Below, one piece after another: positions 50,001 through 62,450 of a stretch of DNA of 64,000 bases. The notes under the pieces are model-generated. The model was not told where the DNA came from, searched no databases, and was given only the letters and a program-made list of their open reading frames with translations. Positions within the stretch are counted from its first letter, which is position 1. The number at the start of each line of letters is the position of its first letter. Made by a program: the position numbers and the translations under genes. This stretch comes from Maylandia zebra (lineage: Eukaryota; Chordata; Actinopteri; Cichliformes; Cichlidae). Location of the stretch: contig NC_135187.1 of assembly GCF_041146795.1 (NCBI RefSeq), positions 18,510,056 through 18,574,055 of the forward strand, given 5' to 3'.

Positions 50001-53000
50001 TCTGTGCATAAACTATTGTTTTGATATAGCAGCTTTCAAATAGCCAACCTGCATTTAACCATAATGAAGAGTCCTGTTTTACTGAGTCAGACAAAATGTT
50101 AAAAAATGACATTTTCTTGGCTCAAAATGGACCTTTGGAGACTGACTTTGCACAGAGGCGCGACTGTCTCACATGCTGAATCTGTGTTGTGTTATTTTAC
50201 AGAAATCAAAGCATTTTCTTTTCTATTTTTGATTTAAAGATTTAAAGTTTTTGAATAAATCAAACTGTTTTAAAAACACTGCTAAACATCGGCGAACCAT
50301 AAGTGTACCTATGCAGAGAAAGCTGTGGCTGTCAAAGAATGAGAGGTGATAGTGAAATAACAGGAGAAAGGGGTTTTTCTCATAAGAAAATATGAAACCA
50401 TGAATTTGCTTCACAATAGTATTCTTGACACGCTACTGTTCTCTCCAGAAACGGAAAACTCAAACCCACAGATTGGAGATTAGGAGGCCTCGCAGACTCT
50501 TTATTTGATTTCCTATGGCTATTCATGGTGCAGAATAGAACCCCGTCCTACAATTCAGCATATTTCAATAAGATATAAACATTTCAAAAATAGATTTTAA
50601 CACAATAAAAACCTCAGATATCAGGCCATTTTAAGTTTTTATTGATGTTGTGAAATATGGCTTTTTCCATCTGCTCATTTTTCGTGCTCCTAATCTGACC
50701 TTGGGTTCATGTGTTCCAAAGGAAGAGGAAATGTACAAAGTCTTCAGTTTGCTTTTGGTGGACTCGGTGACTCATAGCCAGAAAACCTGTGGTGTAAGAT
50801 GCATAGAGGGAATCTGAATCAGATATCAGAACAACCCTGAAAGGCTACTCTTAAATGTAAAGGATGGTCTCTCTACTACTGATGTCCTCTTTAAAGGTGA
50901 CTCTGAATGTAGCTTAAAAGGGCTGTCAATGAACATTAAATTATTATATAAAAATAAAACGGATTCACGTCTTTCTATTTGCATGTTCGTACTTCCTAAC
51001 ATTACAGAGAGATTAGGTAAAGTGTAGCAATGTGTCCTTGGTTTACAGCCTTAAATTGCTAACTGATAATACTGTTATACTGTATTATACACTAATGATA
51101 TATCAGCATTGGTATACTTTCACTGGCAGGGTGTGCATAAATTACAAGCATACCTTCAAACTGTGATCTTTTCTCTGCTGACTCAAACATTCACTGTTTT
51201 CAGCTTTGAGGGTTTTAACTCATCAAACACTGTTAGATTTTGAATCCTGTAAAATCCCTCTCTTTGTGCATTTGCTTAAAAGTACCATTTAAGTCTCATC
51301 TTCCTAATGTGCTTACTGAACAAATGTAACAGGCCAAATGAATAAACACAGTCCATAACAGCCTCATGCAGCAGATAAATTGTGGCCATATCTTTGCATC
51401 GTGTCATTTTGAGTGTTAGCTTTGCCCCGTTTGGTGTTTAACATGATCCCACTGTGTGTGTTGTGTGCCTCCTGTGCAGAGTTCTCCTACTCCAACATGT
51501 GCGTGCACAAGGCACTGCAGAAGCTGAAGGAGCATGTGGATCTGGAGCACCAGTGTGGCTACATCACCATGCTCAACTCCAACAACAGGCACCGCCGCAG
51601 GCCCAGCGACAGCACTGAGTGCAGAGGTAACAAGAGCTCGCACGTGCACTTTTTTTTTTACGGCTGTGCATGTGAGGGTGCTGGATGGAAAGCGTGCCGA
51701 ATTGAACTAGCAGTGGTGCATTTACCTGCGATGGCCATAATAGCACTAATGGTGCAGATTGGATAAATATCGCTCACAGTCCAGTTTAATTATGCCGTTT
51801 GTCTGCAGAATAGTTTCTTTTATTGTGATTGCCTTTGCTAATGCATACGGATCGAACACTTTTAGCCTTTACCTTCAGATCAGCTGATTGAATCTTGATG
51901 TAAATGATCACAAATCTCATTTAACGCGCCAAGTGAAAGATACAACACTGCAGGTCTGATTTTTAACAGATGAATTTCCAATGTAAATCCCGCAAATGGC
52001 AAGAAATTATTTTAAAAAAGCTTCTCAGTTGAAGGTCTTATAGGCTTTATTCTAGCTCTCACCATTTACCCACAAACAACACTCAAAAGCCTTAACTGTG
52101 ACTTAGATTTTGTCACTTCTCTTCCAGGAGACACCCATCTAGGTGGAGGCTTGGACACTAATGGCAGCACTGAGTCCTTTGAGCTTGTGACAGAGGAGAA
52201 CAACGGTGAAGGCAAAGGAAAGACAGACAGTAAGTGTGTGTTAATTTAATTAGGATATCTCCAGTAGTATTTAATCAGATGTTTGTTAGTTGAAAGTGTT
52301 TGGGAAGAATCTAAGAGCTAAAGCTAAAGTGTGACAGAGGCTCCATGCTAAATTCAACACCAAAATGCTCTTGTCAGTGTCTTATGTTGTAATTTGTGTC
52401 CATCTTTCCCTTGCCAATCTCTTTCCCCCCCCTCAGCCCTTTCATCTGAAAACGAGTGGGTCCCTCTTGAACTGTGCTTTGGCATGCCCCTCTTCAGCTC
52501 TGAGCTCAACCGCAAAGTGTGTCGAAAGATTGCTTCACACAAGCTCTGCAGCAACGAGAGGTAAAAACCAAAATCAGGCAGCATCCTCTAAAGCTTAACT
52601 TTTACATAAAAACTGTGGCAGGAGCTTTGACGTGTGTTGATGCTTGACTAAAGATTTGTTGTTGTTTCAGCCTTCAAGAGCTACTCCACTCGAGCCGAAA
52701 ACTGTCACTCAAGGTGTTGAGCTTCGTTCAGTCATTCCAGGTAAAATCACTTTGCAGTTTCTTCAGGTGTCCGCTTAAGAAATCCTGCTCAAAAGTAAAA
52801 GTCTTGGCCAGTGAAAAGAGCAAATGTCAGGTTGACAATAATTTTTCCATTTATTTTGATAAACTGTTTAAACTAATTCAGATCGCCACAATTTGTATCT
52901 AAAAAGCGTCCCAGACTGATAATCCATTCAAATGTCCAGTCAAGACACGAGCCACGTGGGCCTTATGAGACAGAAAGAAATATCATAGTAATAACAGGAA

Positions 53001-54483
53001 AGTACAATGTGGTAAAAATATAAATATGTTGTTTTAGCATAATTAATGTTACTATTTAAGCATTGTTCATTTTCAATTTATTTATATATCGTCAATTCAG
53101 AACAGCCTCCTCAAGTTGCTTTAAATTGTGTGGTAAGACCCTACAACATTAAACCCCAAACAATCAGGTGATGGGCAGCACTTGGCAGCAGTAGAAAGGA
53201 AGTACTCTCTTTAACAGGAAGAGACCTCCAGCATAACCAAGCTCCAGGAGTGGCAATCATCTTCTGTGATTGGTTGGAGGGTCAGAGGGGAAAGAAAAGA
53301 GAAAGAACAGAGCTTAGAGAGGAGGACAAAACAAACACGATAAAAGAGGAGATAAAAGTTAATGACATATAAAAATGGCATCCAAATGCACAGGGAGTGA
53401 AGAAGAAACTGAATGCAGACTGATTGCAGTGCAACTAAGGAAGGGTTCAGTTTTATGCATAATTAACAACTGTTATTACTTTTAACCTCAGTGCTTTAAA
53501 GTGATTCTTATTCACCACTTTAAACACACGTTCACACTCTTCATGAACACTGTTGTGACCCACAGCTAGTTTAGGGAAAAACCTTCAAACAGACCTGTTG
53601 TGCTGATTTTCATTCACATTTTAATAGCAATTTCTATTTATTTCTATTTGGCCTTGATATGGCCCCTTAGTCTCATTAAGGCATCTTTCTTCTGATTGGT
53701 TGCCCTTGGATGACTATATTAATGGCATCTGTTCTCTTTGTAATCATAAAGAGACAAAAGTAGAAAAAAATGGTCTCAATCAGAGTGTTTTAAGCAGTCT
53801 CTAAGCTCGGCTTTCAGCCTTCTGTGATTACTTACACATGCGCTGACCTCATTAGTTGAAGCTTTTGCCAAGTGTAATAGGAGCATCCAACATCGTAATA
53901 GTACATATGTGACAGAAAATAAGGAACTGCATAATGGGTCCACTTTAAGTTGGTGTTTATTTAATTTTAGTGATCAATTAAAGACATGAACATTACAATG
54001 CAAAACAGGAAGTGGAGCTGGGTGAACATTTAGTGCAAGAAAGAAAGAAAAGACAGAAATTGGAGACAAAGGAAAAAATAAGTGAAGTAATCAGAGCTGA
54101 ATCAGGGTGTTGCAGCACGAAGGTAACATGATTAAGCGAAAGGACGTGGCAGCAGTATTTACTGGTTGAAATGGTGGGCTGTTTCATGAATCACACAGGA
54201 ACCCTTCTGCTGGCTTTTCCTCCTATAAAAATATATCCCTGCCCTTCATATCGCTGCCTGGTGTTCTGATCTGTCACCTTTGACCCCGTGTTGGCAGGAT
54301 GGCAGCCAGCCCTCTGACCTGGACAGCGGCGTGTCCAACCCTCTCAGCCAGCCCCCGCCAGAGTCCGGTGTCCCCCTGCCCGCCCTCAACCTCCTCTTCA
54401 AGGACGGGCAGCTGAAGGAATGGAGCGGGCGCGCCCCTCCTCCTCTAGACATCTCAGCCCTGCAGAAAGACCAACTGACATAA
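29815..54483 (+). CDS. fam91a1: FAM91A1, trans-Golgi vesicle-capture factor, complete
   Basis: FAM91A1 joins the WDR11 complex and binds TBC1D23 to capture AP-1-type vesicles at the trans-Golgi. Exons: 29815-29886, 30987-31071, 31911-32062, 33445-33502, 35717-35784, 36085-36198, 36759-36849, 37287-37349, 38659-38765, 38906-38944, 41083-41195, 41527-41636, 42078-42190, 42602-42688, 42885-43014, 46533-46681, 47321-47455, 49584-49697, 49917-49989, 51480-51626, 52128-52229, 52437-52560, 52671-52740, 54298-54483 (TAA). All junctions are GT-AG and in phase; 2502 nt, 833 aa, near the human 838. The N-terminal FAM91 domain starts [19 protein letters not shown]. The C-terminal domain includes [19 protein letters not shown], the [20 protein letters not shown] block and [20 protein letters not shown]. 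The acidic/Ser linker (exons 12-13) and the exon 20-21 region vary most. No breaks were found. Confidence 0.96.
29887..33444 (+). other. fam91a1 introns 1-3
   Basis: No additional exons are visible. Intron 2 carries a 32-C run plus CA repeat immediately after the donor. Introns 1 and 3 contain no recognisable element. Confidence 0.5.
31086..31138 (+). repeat. C32 homopolymer followed by (CA)n, intron 2 of fam91a1
   Basis: Thirty-two consecutive C (31086-31117) run straight into an AC dinucleotide repeat (to 31138). It begins 14 bases after the exon-2 donor at 31072. Length is likely polymorphic and prone to sequencing error. Confidence 0.95.
33734..33760 (+). repeat. C27 homopolymer
   Basis: Twenty-seven consecutive C in fam91a1 intron 4, flanked by T-rich DNA. 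It is the second long C run in the gene. Confidence 0.95.
34976..35058 (+). repeat. (TG)n microsatellite
   Basis: A TG dinucleotide tract of roughly 80 bases with two small interruptions near 35029 and 35041, in fam91a1 intron 4. It has potential to form Z-DNA and to vary in length. Confidence 0.95.
37523..38574 (+). mobile_element. decayed Tc1-like transposon with recognisable inverted ends, fam91a1 intron 8
   Basis: The left end contains ACAGTAGTGTGCAAACG (about 37530-37546). The right end is its imperfect inverse, CGTTTGCACAGTACTGTA (about 38557-38574). Between them are transposase fragments: GACAGTGACCCCAAACACAC at about 38395-38414 and a run near 38490-38530 reading as [12 protein letters not shown], a corrupted form of the SPDLNPIEHLWD segment of Tc1 transposases. 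Many stops make it inactive. Confidence 0.75.
40630..41016 (-). mobile_element. internally deleted Tc1-like element, fam91a1 intron 10
   Basis: Contains AGCCTGAACCCTTACAAAGC, AGGATGGATCCATGCTTTCA and AAATTCTCACCCTACCATCT, and the terminal word GGTGTACCTAATAAAGTGGC (40982-41001), all diagnostic of a widespread fish Tc1-like family. The left part (TTGGTTGGACTTCTTTTGCT region, about 40652) belongs to its opposite end. Most of the element is missing, so it is non-autonomous or a remnant. Confidence 0.75.
41440..41492 (+). repeat. 20-bp minisatellite before fam91a1 exon 12
   Basis: About three copies of a unit close to GTGTGGTGACAGTGTGTGAT, ending 35 bases before the exon-12 acceptor at 41526. 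Immediately after it, TGTACTGT words repeat three times. The normal polypyrimidine tract is largely replaced. Confidence 0.8.
43286..44103. mobile_element. hAT-type MITE, 818 bp, with 8-bp target-site duplication
   Basis: The left end TAGAGCAGGGCGATATGACC and the right end (inverted) TAGGGCTGGGCCATATCATA form imperfect terminal inverted repeats of the fish hAT type. The flanks are CTATAATA (43278-43285) and CTGTAATA (44104-44111), an 8-bp duplication with one mismatch, as hAT elements make. It encodes no transposase. A second repeat is nested within it (about 43595-43890). Confidence 0.8.
43595..43890 (-). mobile_element. nested repeat fragment inside the hAT-type MITE
   Basis: Read on the minus strand from about 43890, it begins TACCGTGTTTTTTGGAAAAT and includes CGACTTTATGTGGTACACGG and CCGCACCGCTTGATGGATTG, and ends near an ATTACCGTATTGTGTGTG word. 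This wording belongs to a separate abundant fish repeat whose copies usually start TACCGTATTTTCC. It is therefore a second insertion or a composite part of the element. Confidence 0.6.
46080..46380 (-). mobile_element. LINE reverse-transcriptase 3' region remnant
   Basis: Plus-strand wording GGGCCAGATGAGAGATATAA, GAGGCATCCTAATCAGATGG, CTGAGCCCAGCTACCCTACA and TTAGTCACTACCCACAGTGC matches, in antisense, a common fish LINE. No open frame survives. The clade (Rex1/L2-like) is uncertain. Confidence 0.6.
48290..48800 (+). mobile_element. decayed Tc1-like transposon, fam91a1 intron 17
   Basis: Same family as the 4030 copy: GTGCTTCTAATCAAATGCAC, GATTAACTGATCATCAGCAA, CTAAAGCTTGGCTGAAATTG, GGGTCATGTAACAGGACAAT, AAAGTCCAGACCTCAAGCTG and GAACTGAAACAACGTTGTAA. 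About two thirds of the transposase is deleted between roughly 48445 and 48500. Confidence 0.8.
48973..49016. repeat. perfect 20-bp inverted repeat with 4-nt loop
   Basis: Left arm 48973-48992 (CAGGAAGTTACACATTTAAA), loop CAAT, right arm 48997-49016, an exact reverse complement. It is in fam91a1 intron 17, just beyond the Tc1-like remnant. Confidence 0.95.
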
Positions 54484-55660
54484 AGCATCAGCAAAACTTC
54501 CAGATTTAGGAACGAGGAAGCAGCGTCCCAACAAAGGGGGCTAATGTCTTTTCGCAGCGTCACGTCTCACTGTGGAAATTCCTGTTCGTGGTTCCAGCCC
54601 TGCATCTTTAAATCCAGTCACAAGGAAACTCCCTTATTCGTAAGCCCCGCCTTCTTGTCCATCAGTATCCAGTCATAGGATAATTGGCCCCATCAGAACT
54701 TTGTCATTCACCTACTGTATGAGGAATCATCGACACTAGTACCAACCCTCTTTGCTGTCCTCCTTCCCTCCCCTCTGTGATTCCTCGTATTCGTAGCAAG
54801 GCAGTGTTATCTGTTGGAGTGGTGCTATTATCACACTATATCACAGCGATGCAGGTAAACATCATTTAACCTGGAAGACCATCTAACTGGAAACAAATGC
54901 GCTGTTTTCCCACTGACTCCACCCCACCCCCACCCCTTCAGTCGATGGATGTTTTGTGACCCTTGAGAGCAGAGTGTAAAATGGTTAATATTGCATAGAT
55001 GTTCTAAAAAAAAAAAAGAAAAAAAGACCTATAAAATAAACATTAAAGTGTTGAACAGACTTCTTCAGGAATCATTTGACAATATGCATATTCTAGGACC
55101 AATTCTTTGGACTTTAACCAGGTTGATAAGACCCCGCTGCCTCCCTGTATTGTCTCATGTTAAGTGATCTAATGCATGATACTATTGCACAAAAAAATCT
55201 TTCCTCTTTACTTGTAATCAATATTTGGGGCATTTATTATTTGCACTGTGCAGGATTTCTTCAAACCTGTGGATGAAGTAACATCATGTAATTATTTTTT
55301 TTTTTTAAAAATGTTGGCTCATTTGTAGTGTGCACGTGATTTTAGAGCTCACCAAAAGGAAAGTGTCATACGAGGCATCTGAGAAACTGCGTTTTTTTTT
55401 TTTTTTTTAATCCATTAGAGAACACCAAAGACCTTATTTCTTTATAATGATTTATTTTCTTTTTACTCCTTTCTCTGTTCTTTTATTTTGGTGTTGCCTT
55501 ATTATTTTCAGCCAATCAAAAACTACCAGGTCTGGGATCATATCTCCTGATTTTTTTTATTTCCTTTTTTGGGGGGTTGTTTTTTTTAAATCTCACAAGT
55601 TTCTTTCTTTTTTTAAAATTGTTAATATGCATTCGATGTAGTGTGTCTAACTAATAAAAA
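54484..55660 (+). terminator. fam91a1: fam91a1 3'UTR with candidate polyadenylation signals
   Basis: AATAAA occurs at 55035-55040, after an A-rich stretch, and at 55653-55658 in a clean CTAATAAAAATT context. Either could end the message, and further A/T-rich signals occur near 56670-56690. No coding sequence is present. Confidence 0.5.
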
Positions 55661-58600
55661 TTACCAACGTCGGATCAAAAAACCTGCCAGCCATTATCAA
55701 GAATTTGACAAAATGAATCAAACTGAACCAAACTGAAAAGAATGGGAACAGTTAGCTCTGCGTGTTTGACCCAGGGCTGTTGCCACTGTCGCTTGCCAGC
55801 TATCTCTCTCTGCCTCTCTGTGGATCAGCTTTTGTGCGGTGCACTCTTGGCCAGCCTTGCTCACTCTCCAGGGGATTCTGTTTACACCATGTTTTGAAAA
55901 AAAATAAGGGGGTTTGTAGTCTAGAGAGAAGGCAACTTTGTTGTGAAGGCTGTTGCAGACCCAGGGGATGGAAATGCTAATGCTTTGCCCAGCATCTCAG
56001 AGATGTGATGGCCCAAAAAGTGTCTGAAGCCTATCGTGAATTTTTTCAGTGTTGCTCTGAGAATATAGAGTACTTTTTTTTTATTGCGTTTAAATGGAAA
56101 CCCAGTTTGTTGAGCTCTCTCTCCATTTTTTTTTTTTTTTAAAGGAATCTACATTCTGTTTTTGACCCACTTGTGGTAGTTTCTGATACGTGATGCTAAA
56201 ATAGGGGAAAAAACAACTGTCACAAGGACCTTTTGAAGCATGATGACTGTAGAAACCATTGTGAGTATGTTGCGTGAGTATTGTACACGTCACGGGTGTG
56301 TTTTAATACACGCCTACCTTTCACAGTAAGTCTCCTCCCAGTCCTGCCTGTTTGTTATCTACTTGCAGTTACTCAGTCGTCCCAGATACACCCCCCTACC
56401 CCCTTCCTCCCCTAGATATACATCCACCGCAGTGTTTAAAATGCTAGTTTTATATGTCAGCAGGTATTTTAGGAACTCTTTGTTGTAGCTTGTTTAATGG
56501 GACTGTGGATATTTGACAGATTTAAACATGATCTTGTAATTACATTGGTTACAAAAAAAGAAGAAGAAAGTGACATTCCTTCACCATGCCCTTCCTTTAT
56601 CCTTTTCTCCATCTTGCCTCGTCTCCGGTTACATACTATTACAGATAAATATGTAAAAAGTATATGAAAATATAAATAAATATGTAATAAGATCAAACTC
56701 TCTCCTCCCCCCTCTCCATTATAATATCCTGCAGTGGTGTATTTTATTTCTTGTACACTTTTGAAGGTTTTGAATCACTGATTCCACCGCCCACAGCCTC
56801 TGACTTGTGGCCAATCACATTACACCATAGTAGGCCATTAGATGTTTTCCAAGCCAGGTGGAACAGATGGTGTGCAAGACGCAGCGGTCCGGATGCTCTG
56901 TCCATCTGCCTCAAGTATACACATATTCAACTATCCTCATAGATTTTAACGGACACTGAGCTGAAAAACGCATTGTTGAATACCTGCTTGTGCAGCCTTT
57001 GAAAAAGCTATGAAAAGCCTGCAATTTTGGGATGGGGGGTGGGGGGAGATTAAGGTGTCAGTCTGAGGCTGGCTGTGTCCCCATCGGACAGGTGGAACCC
57101 TGTCTAATTGAGTGTGTCTCCCAGGCCTCCCTGCTCCAGTAATTTCCCAGCACCACAAATTACAGAGTGTTACCAGGGGGCACCGGGGGCGTAAACTGGG
57201 TCATGCCACCGGAGGATAAGAAGCACCAAGAAGCGGTCAAATAGGCTGCATGTCACCACTCTAACAGTCTATTTCTTTCCCAACACCTTCAGCCTGCGTT
57301 GATATAAAACCTCATCCTCTAAAGGTGTAATACATCTGCTGAATTCATTCTGCATGTTATTTTTGACTCCTATCATATGCAGCGTCAGACTGAGGCTGCT
57401 GCAGGGCATCAGAGTGAAATAAGAGGAAAGTAAAACACGCGCGCACACAGCCGCACACAAAAGCCCAGAAAAAAATTGTGCTTATTCACACAATGAGCAC
57501 AAACTTGAGCCGAAGTGGATGAAACGCTTGTGAATGGTGAAATTACACCAGCCTCTTACACACAGTCTGCTGCTTTGTCATTTTTATGTCATTTCAAGAG
57601 AAATCAGAAGTAGATGATCTTTGAATGAAGCTGCATCAGTATCGGGTCAAACAATGACACACATGCACACCCTCATACTCCAGTAGAGCATCTGGGGGCC
57701 ACAAATGTCACAAGTCTACAAACTCTTGTGCCTGATTAGATTAATTACATTCGTTCAACTAGGAAAAAATGTGCTGATGTAACTCTAAAAGTGGAATTAC
57801 AGTTACATACAGTGCTGTATCCATATCTGGAGTGCTAACGCTCAGTGGCACTGTTGTGACCTGGAAATCTGCATTACAGATGCACTTTGTGACCCTGCCA
57901 CAGTCTTACTAACCTGGAAAAACATTCATCCTGGACTACTCGGGGGTTATGGGGAAATAACTTAATGTGATCCTCTGCAGCTCTACCACAGGTCAGTCTC
58001 TTAATTAACCTGATAGTCTGGAGGAGTGCTGCCAAAAGGTCTCCTTCCTAATCTGTTGAGTTCTTAAATGAGACCTTTCTACCTGCTTAAACTGCAGAAA
58101 TCTGTAATAGGTGATTCTGCATTTCACCAAGGACAGAATGACACTGAAACTATACTGAGGTCACACTCAGGGTCATTCACCCTGCAAAGTTTGTCTCTCT
58201 CTCTCTTGTCTTCATAATGTAACATTTGTTTCCTTTAAACTGCAAGTTTGCTCGGAGCCCTCAGCACCTGTCCTGTTCCTCAAGCCGTTTCACATACAGG
58301 TGTTGTCACACAGAGGTTGCTGCAGCAGCAGTAGCAGTGTGTGCCATTTCGGGGAGCATATTCCCTTTGACGGAGGGATACAGTGGTGAGAAAATAGTCC
58401 ATAACCGAGCACCTCCAGGCATTCTACGAGCCAGTACAAACATAATGGAAATATTATGGTCCCTCCAGGAGATAGCAGGCAAAGTACTTGGCAGCTTCAG
58501 CTCATTCAAGGACAGAGAGGTGGTCAAAACTGTAAAAATATCTCCAGATGTTAGAACCCCGCCCCCACACCCCACTCCACTGTCCCCTTATAGGACAGTG

Positions 58601-58999
58601 GTAATTTGTACCAAGGCATCAGTCACTTATCTATAGATTCATCATTCCAGGATCTAGTTTGATTGACTAACTGATTTTCTTTCCAATACACACCACAAAT
58701 CAAAGAACATCACAAACACTTACATACATGTTAAGACCATGACAGTGTGCCTGCAGTAATTACCAGAGCACTAAAAAGTAATCATAAAATTAGTCTGTTT
58801 GTTCTCACAAATATACATATATCCTCAGTTCCAAAACTATATTTACAATTAAAATAACCAACAGACTCAAAGTAGATCCATATGACTGCAAACAACTAAC
58901 ACAATAAAATGTTTGTGTATATTGTTTTACAGTTTAATGAGTCAGTCTGAGCATGAACTGAGAATCCGAGTGAACGAAACGGCTCATTAGAGAGCAGGA

Positions 59000-59000
<1 letters not shown>
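55660..59000. other. fam91a1-lratd2 intergenic region
   Basis: No exon with supporting signals. A 9-bp inverted repeat (CCACTGTCC / GGACAGTGG) lies near 58576-58600. Some of this may be distal fam91a1 3'UTR on the left and lratd2 regulatory DNA on the right. Confidence 0.5.
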
Positions 59001-60348
<1,348 letters not shown>

Positions 60349-61800
60349 TGTCCGCTTTTTCGTGCTCTTCAAAATAGGCTAATTGCGTTGCAACTTAAGT
60401 GTAGAGTAGCCTTTACCGAACACAATCTGTTACACTGTCCTCCTCCAGCCTGTAGCAAACATCCATATCTTTGTTTTCTGTTAAGCACAGATGTCATAAT
60501 TCCTACCTGAATATTGTCAGTCCAGCTGTGGATTTTTGGTCCATCATGTTTTTATTAGTTACATCGACGCTACTGCCTTAACGCCACAATCTTCAACATC
60601 CTCTGTTGCCATATGGCCTTAGCAAACATGAATTCAGCTATCTAAGATAAATTGAATAGCCTGATTTTCATCCCCTCCCAAAAGCCTCTCCAATCACAGA
60701 ATGTATAGTTTTATAAAAAGCTTTACACATCTGACTTAAACTGTCATGACTCTGTAAGTAGAGCAGATTTTTTTTTCTCTATTTATAGCGTGTCTTGTTA
60801 CTCGATCCTTGTGTGGTTCAACTTCATCTCATTTCACCCAGACAGCAGTGTCAGAGCTGCTCGCTGAATACAAGCAGTGTTCGTTTTGCCCTTAAGGGTA
60901 ATCCTCACTCCAGCACATCTGAAGAAAATGTTGTGGAGCTTGTCTTTGTTATCTGTACCTGAAGTTTAAGTAAACCATGAATCTTTGTCTCTTTTTGAAA
61001 TGAGTCTTGTTGTCTGTGCTCTTATGTTTGATTATTAGAGTAAGAAAAACACAATATGGATTCAGTGCATCATTGCATATGATACATTTTCTTAATTGTT
61101 GACTGTCCATAAAAGATGGATGTAGATGCTGGGTCTCAAAAGTAAAGTCCACGTAGAAGTGCCTGAAACTTGTGGGTTTTTTAAAAAAAAAAAAAAGGCC
61201 AGCAGGGGGTGATTACTCTGGCTCATAGACAGTATTAAAAATCAAACATGGATGCACATACCCCAGAAGGACTTCACTGGTTAATGAGGTCCTGCTGTGA
61301 AGCATTGGAGAAGAGTTTTGTCATCAACACCTTTTGTGTTCTGAAGGTTGATGTTAAGAGCGAGGGACAGGTCTGAGTATGAACACTTACTGGCTAATCA
61401 CTTGTCAATTACAAGTCATTAACCAATGAGCATATTCTGGCTAATCCTCTCTTCTTGTTCTCAGAATCACCAGAGGTATAAGATAAAGGAAGTTGTACAC
61501 AGCCAGGCTTTCTTTACCTTAGCTGGTTTGACAAAATCTGTGGTTCTTAACTTTCTCTCTTAAGTTAGGCTTTCGGTTTCAGGCTGTGACGCTGTGATCA
61601 CATAAAAAGGGGAATGCAACACTGCTGCAAAAAATACAGGAAACTAAAGCCACATCAATCTAGTGATCTAGCACACAGAGTGGAAATATATGTTTAAAAT
61701 GAAGTTGATTACTTTTATTAGTGCTGCATGACAAAAATATAACAGGATACCACCTGTGCAACAAGTGCAGTTTTAACTACACACTTGCTACTACAATAAG
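60349..61800 (+). other. lratd2 3' region
   Basis: Probably largely 3'UTR. No clear AATAAA was picked. There is a 14-A run near 61184-61197. No coding sequence is supported. Confidence 0.45.
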
Positions 61801-62450
61801 TGGTATTACAACAAAGGCGAAGCGATTGGAAACGACAGCAACTCAGCCACAAGTGGTAGTTAATGTAAAATTACAGACTGGGGTCAGTGGATGCTAAGGT
61901 GCATAGCGGGCAGAGGTCACCAACCTTCTGCAGAATCATTTACTACAGGCCTCCAAAATCCATGTGGTTTTCAGATTAGCTCAACAACAGTGTGTAGAGA
62001 GCTTCATGGAATGTGTTCTTATGACCGAGCCGCTGCATCCAAGCCTTACGTTACCAAGCGTGACGCAAAGCCAGTGCAGTGGTATAAAGCACATTGCTAC
62101 TGGACTCTAGAGCGGTGGAGACGTGTTCTCTGGAGTGATGAATCATGCTTCTCCTCCTGGCAATCTGATGGACGAGTCTGAGTTTGACAGTTGCCATGAG
62201 AACGATATTTGTCTGATGGCATTCTGCCAAGTGTAAAGTTTGGTGGAGGGGGCATCCTGTTGGTGTGGGGTTCCTGTTCCAGCATAACTGTACCCCAGTG
62301 CACAAAGCAATGTCCATAAAGACATGGATGATTGAATTTGATATAGAAGAACCTGTCTGGCCTGCACAGAGTCCTGACCTCAACCCCACAGAACACCTTT
62401 GGGATGAATTAGACCAGAGACTGTAAGCCAGGCCTTTTTGTCCAATATCA
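61800..62450 (+). mobile_element. decayed Tc1-like transposase downstream of lratd2
   Basis: Recognisable blocks: AAGCGATTGGAAACGACAGC, TCAGATTAGCTCAACAACAG, ACTCTAGAGCGGTGGAGACG, GGCAATCTGATGGACGAGTC, CATAAAGACATGGATGATTG and AGAGTCCTGACCTCAACCCC. A plus frame at 61891-62181 keeps part of the catalytic domain (EEWRR/VLWSDES-like), then hits a stop where a Trp codon would be. About 120 bases are missing near 62272 relative to the usual family sequence. Inactive. Confidence 0.85.

Larger units (their letters stand above)
46682..54297 (+). other. fam91a1 introns 16-23
   Basis: Intron 17 (47456-49583) holds a CCAG microsatellite (48033-48056), a Tc1-like remnant and a 20-bp perfect hairpin. Introns 19 (49990-51479), 20 (51627-52127) and 23 (52741-54297) show no recognised element or exon. 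Confidence 0.5.
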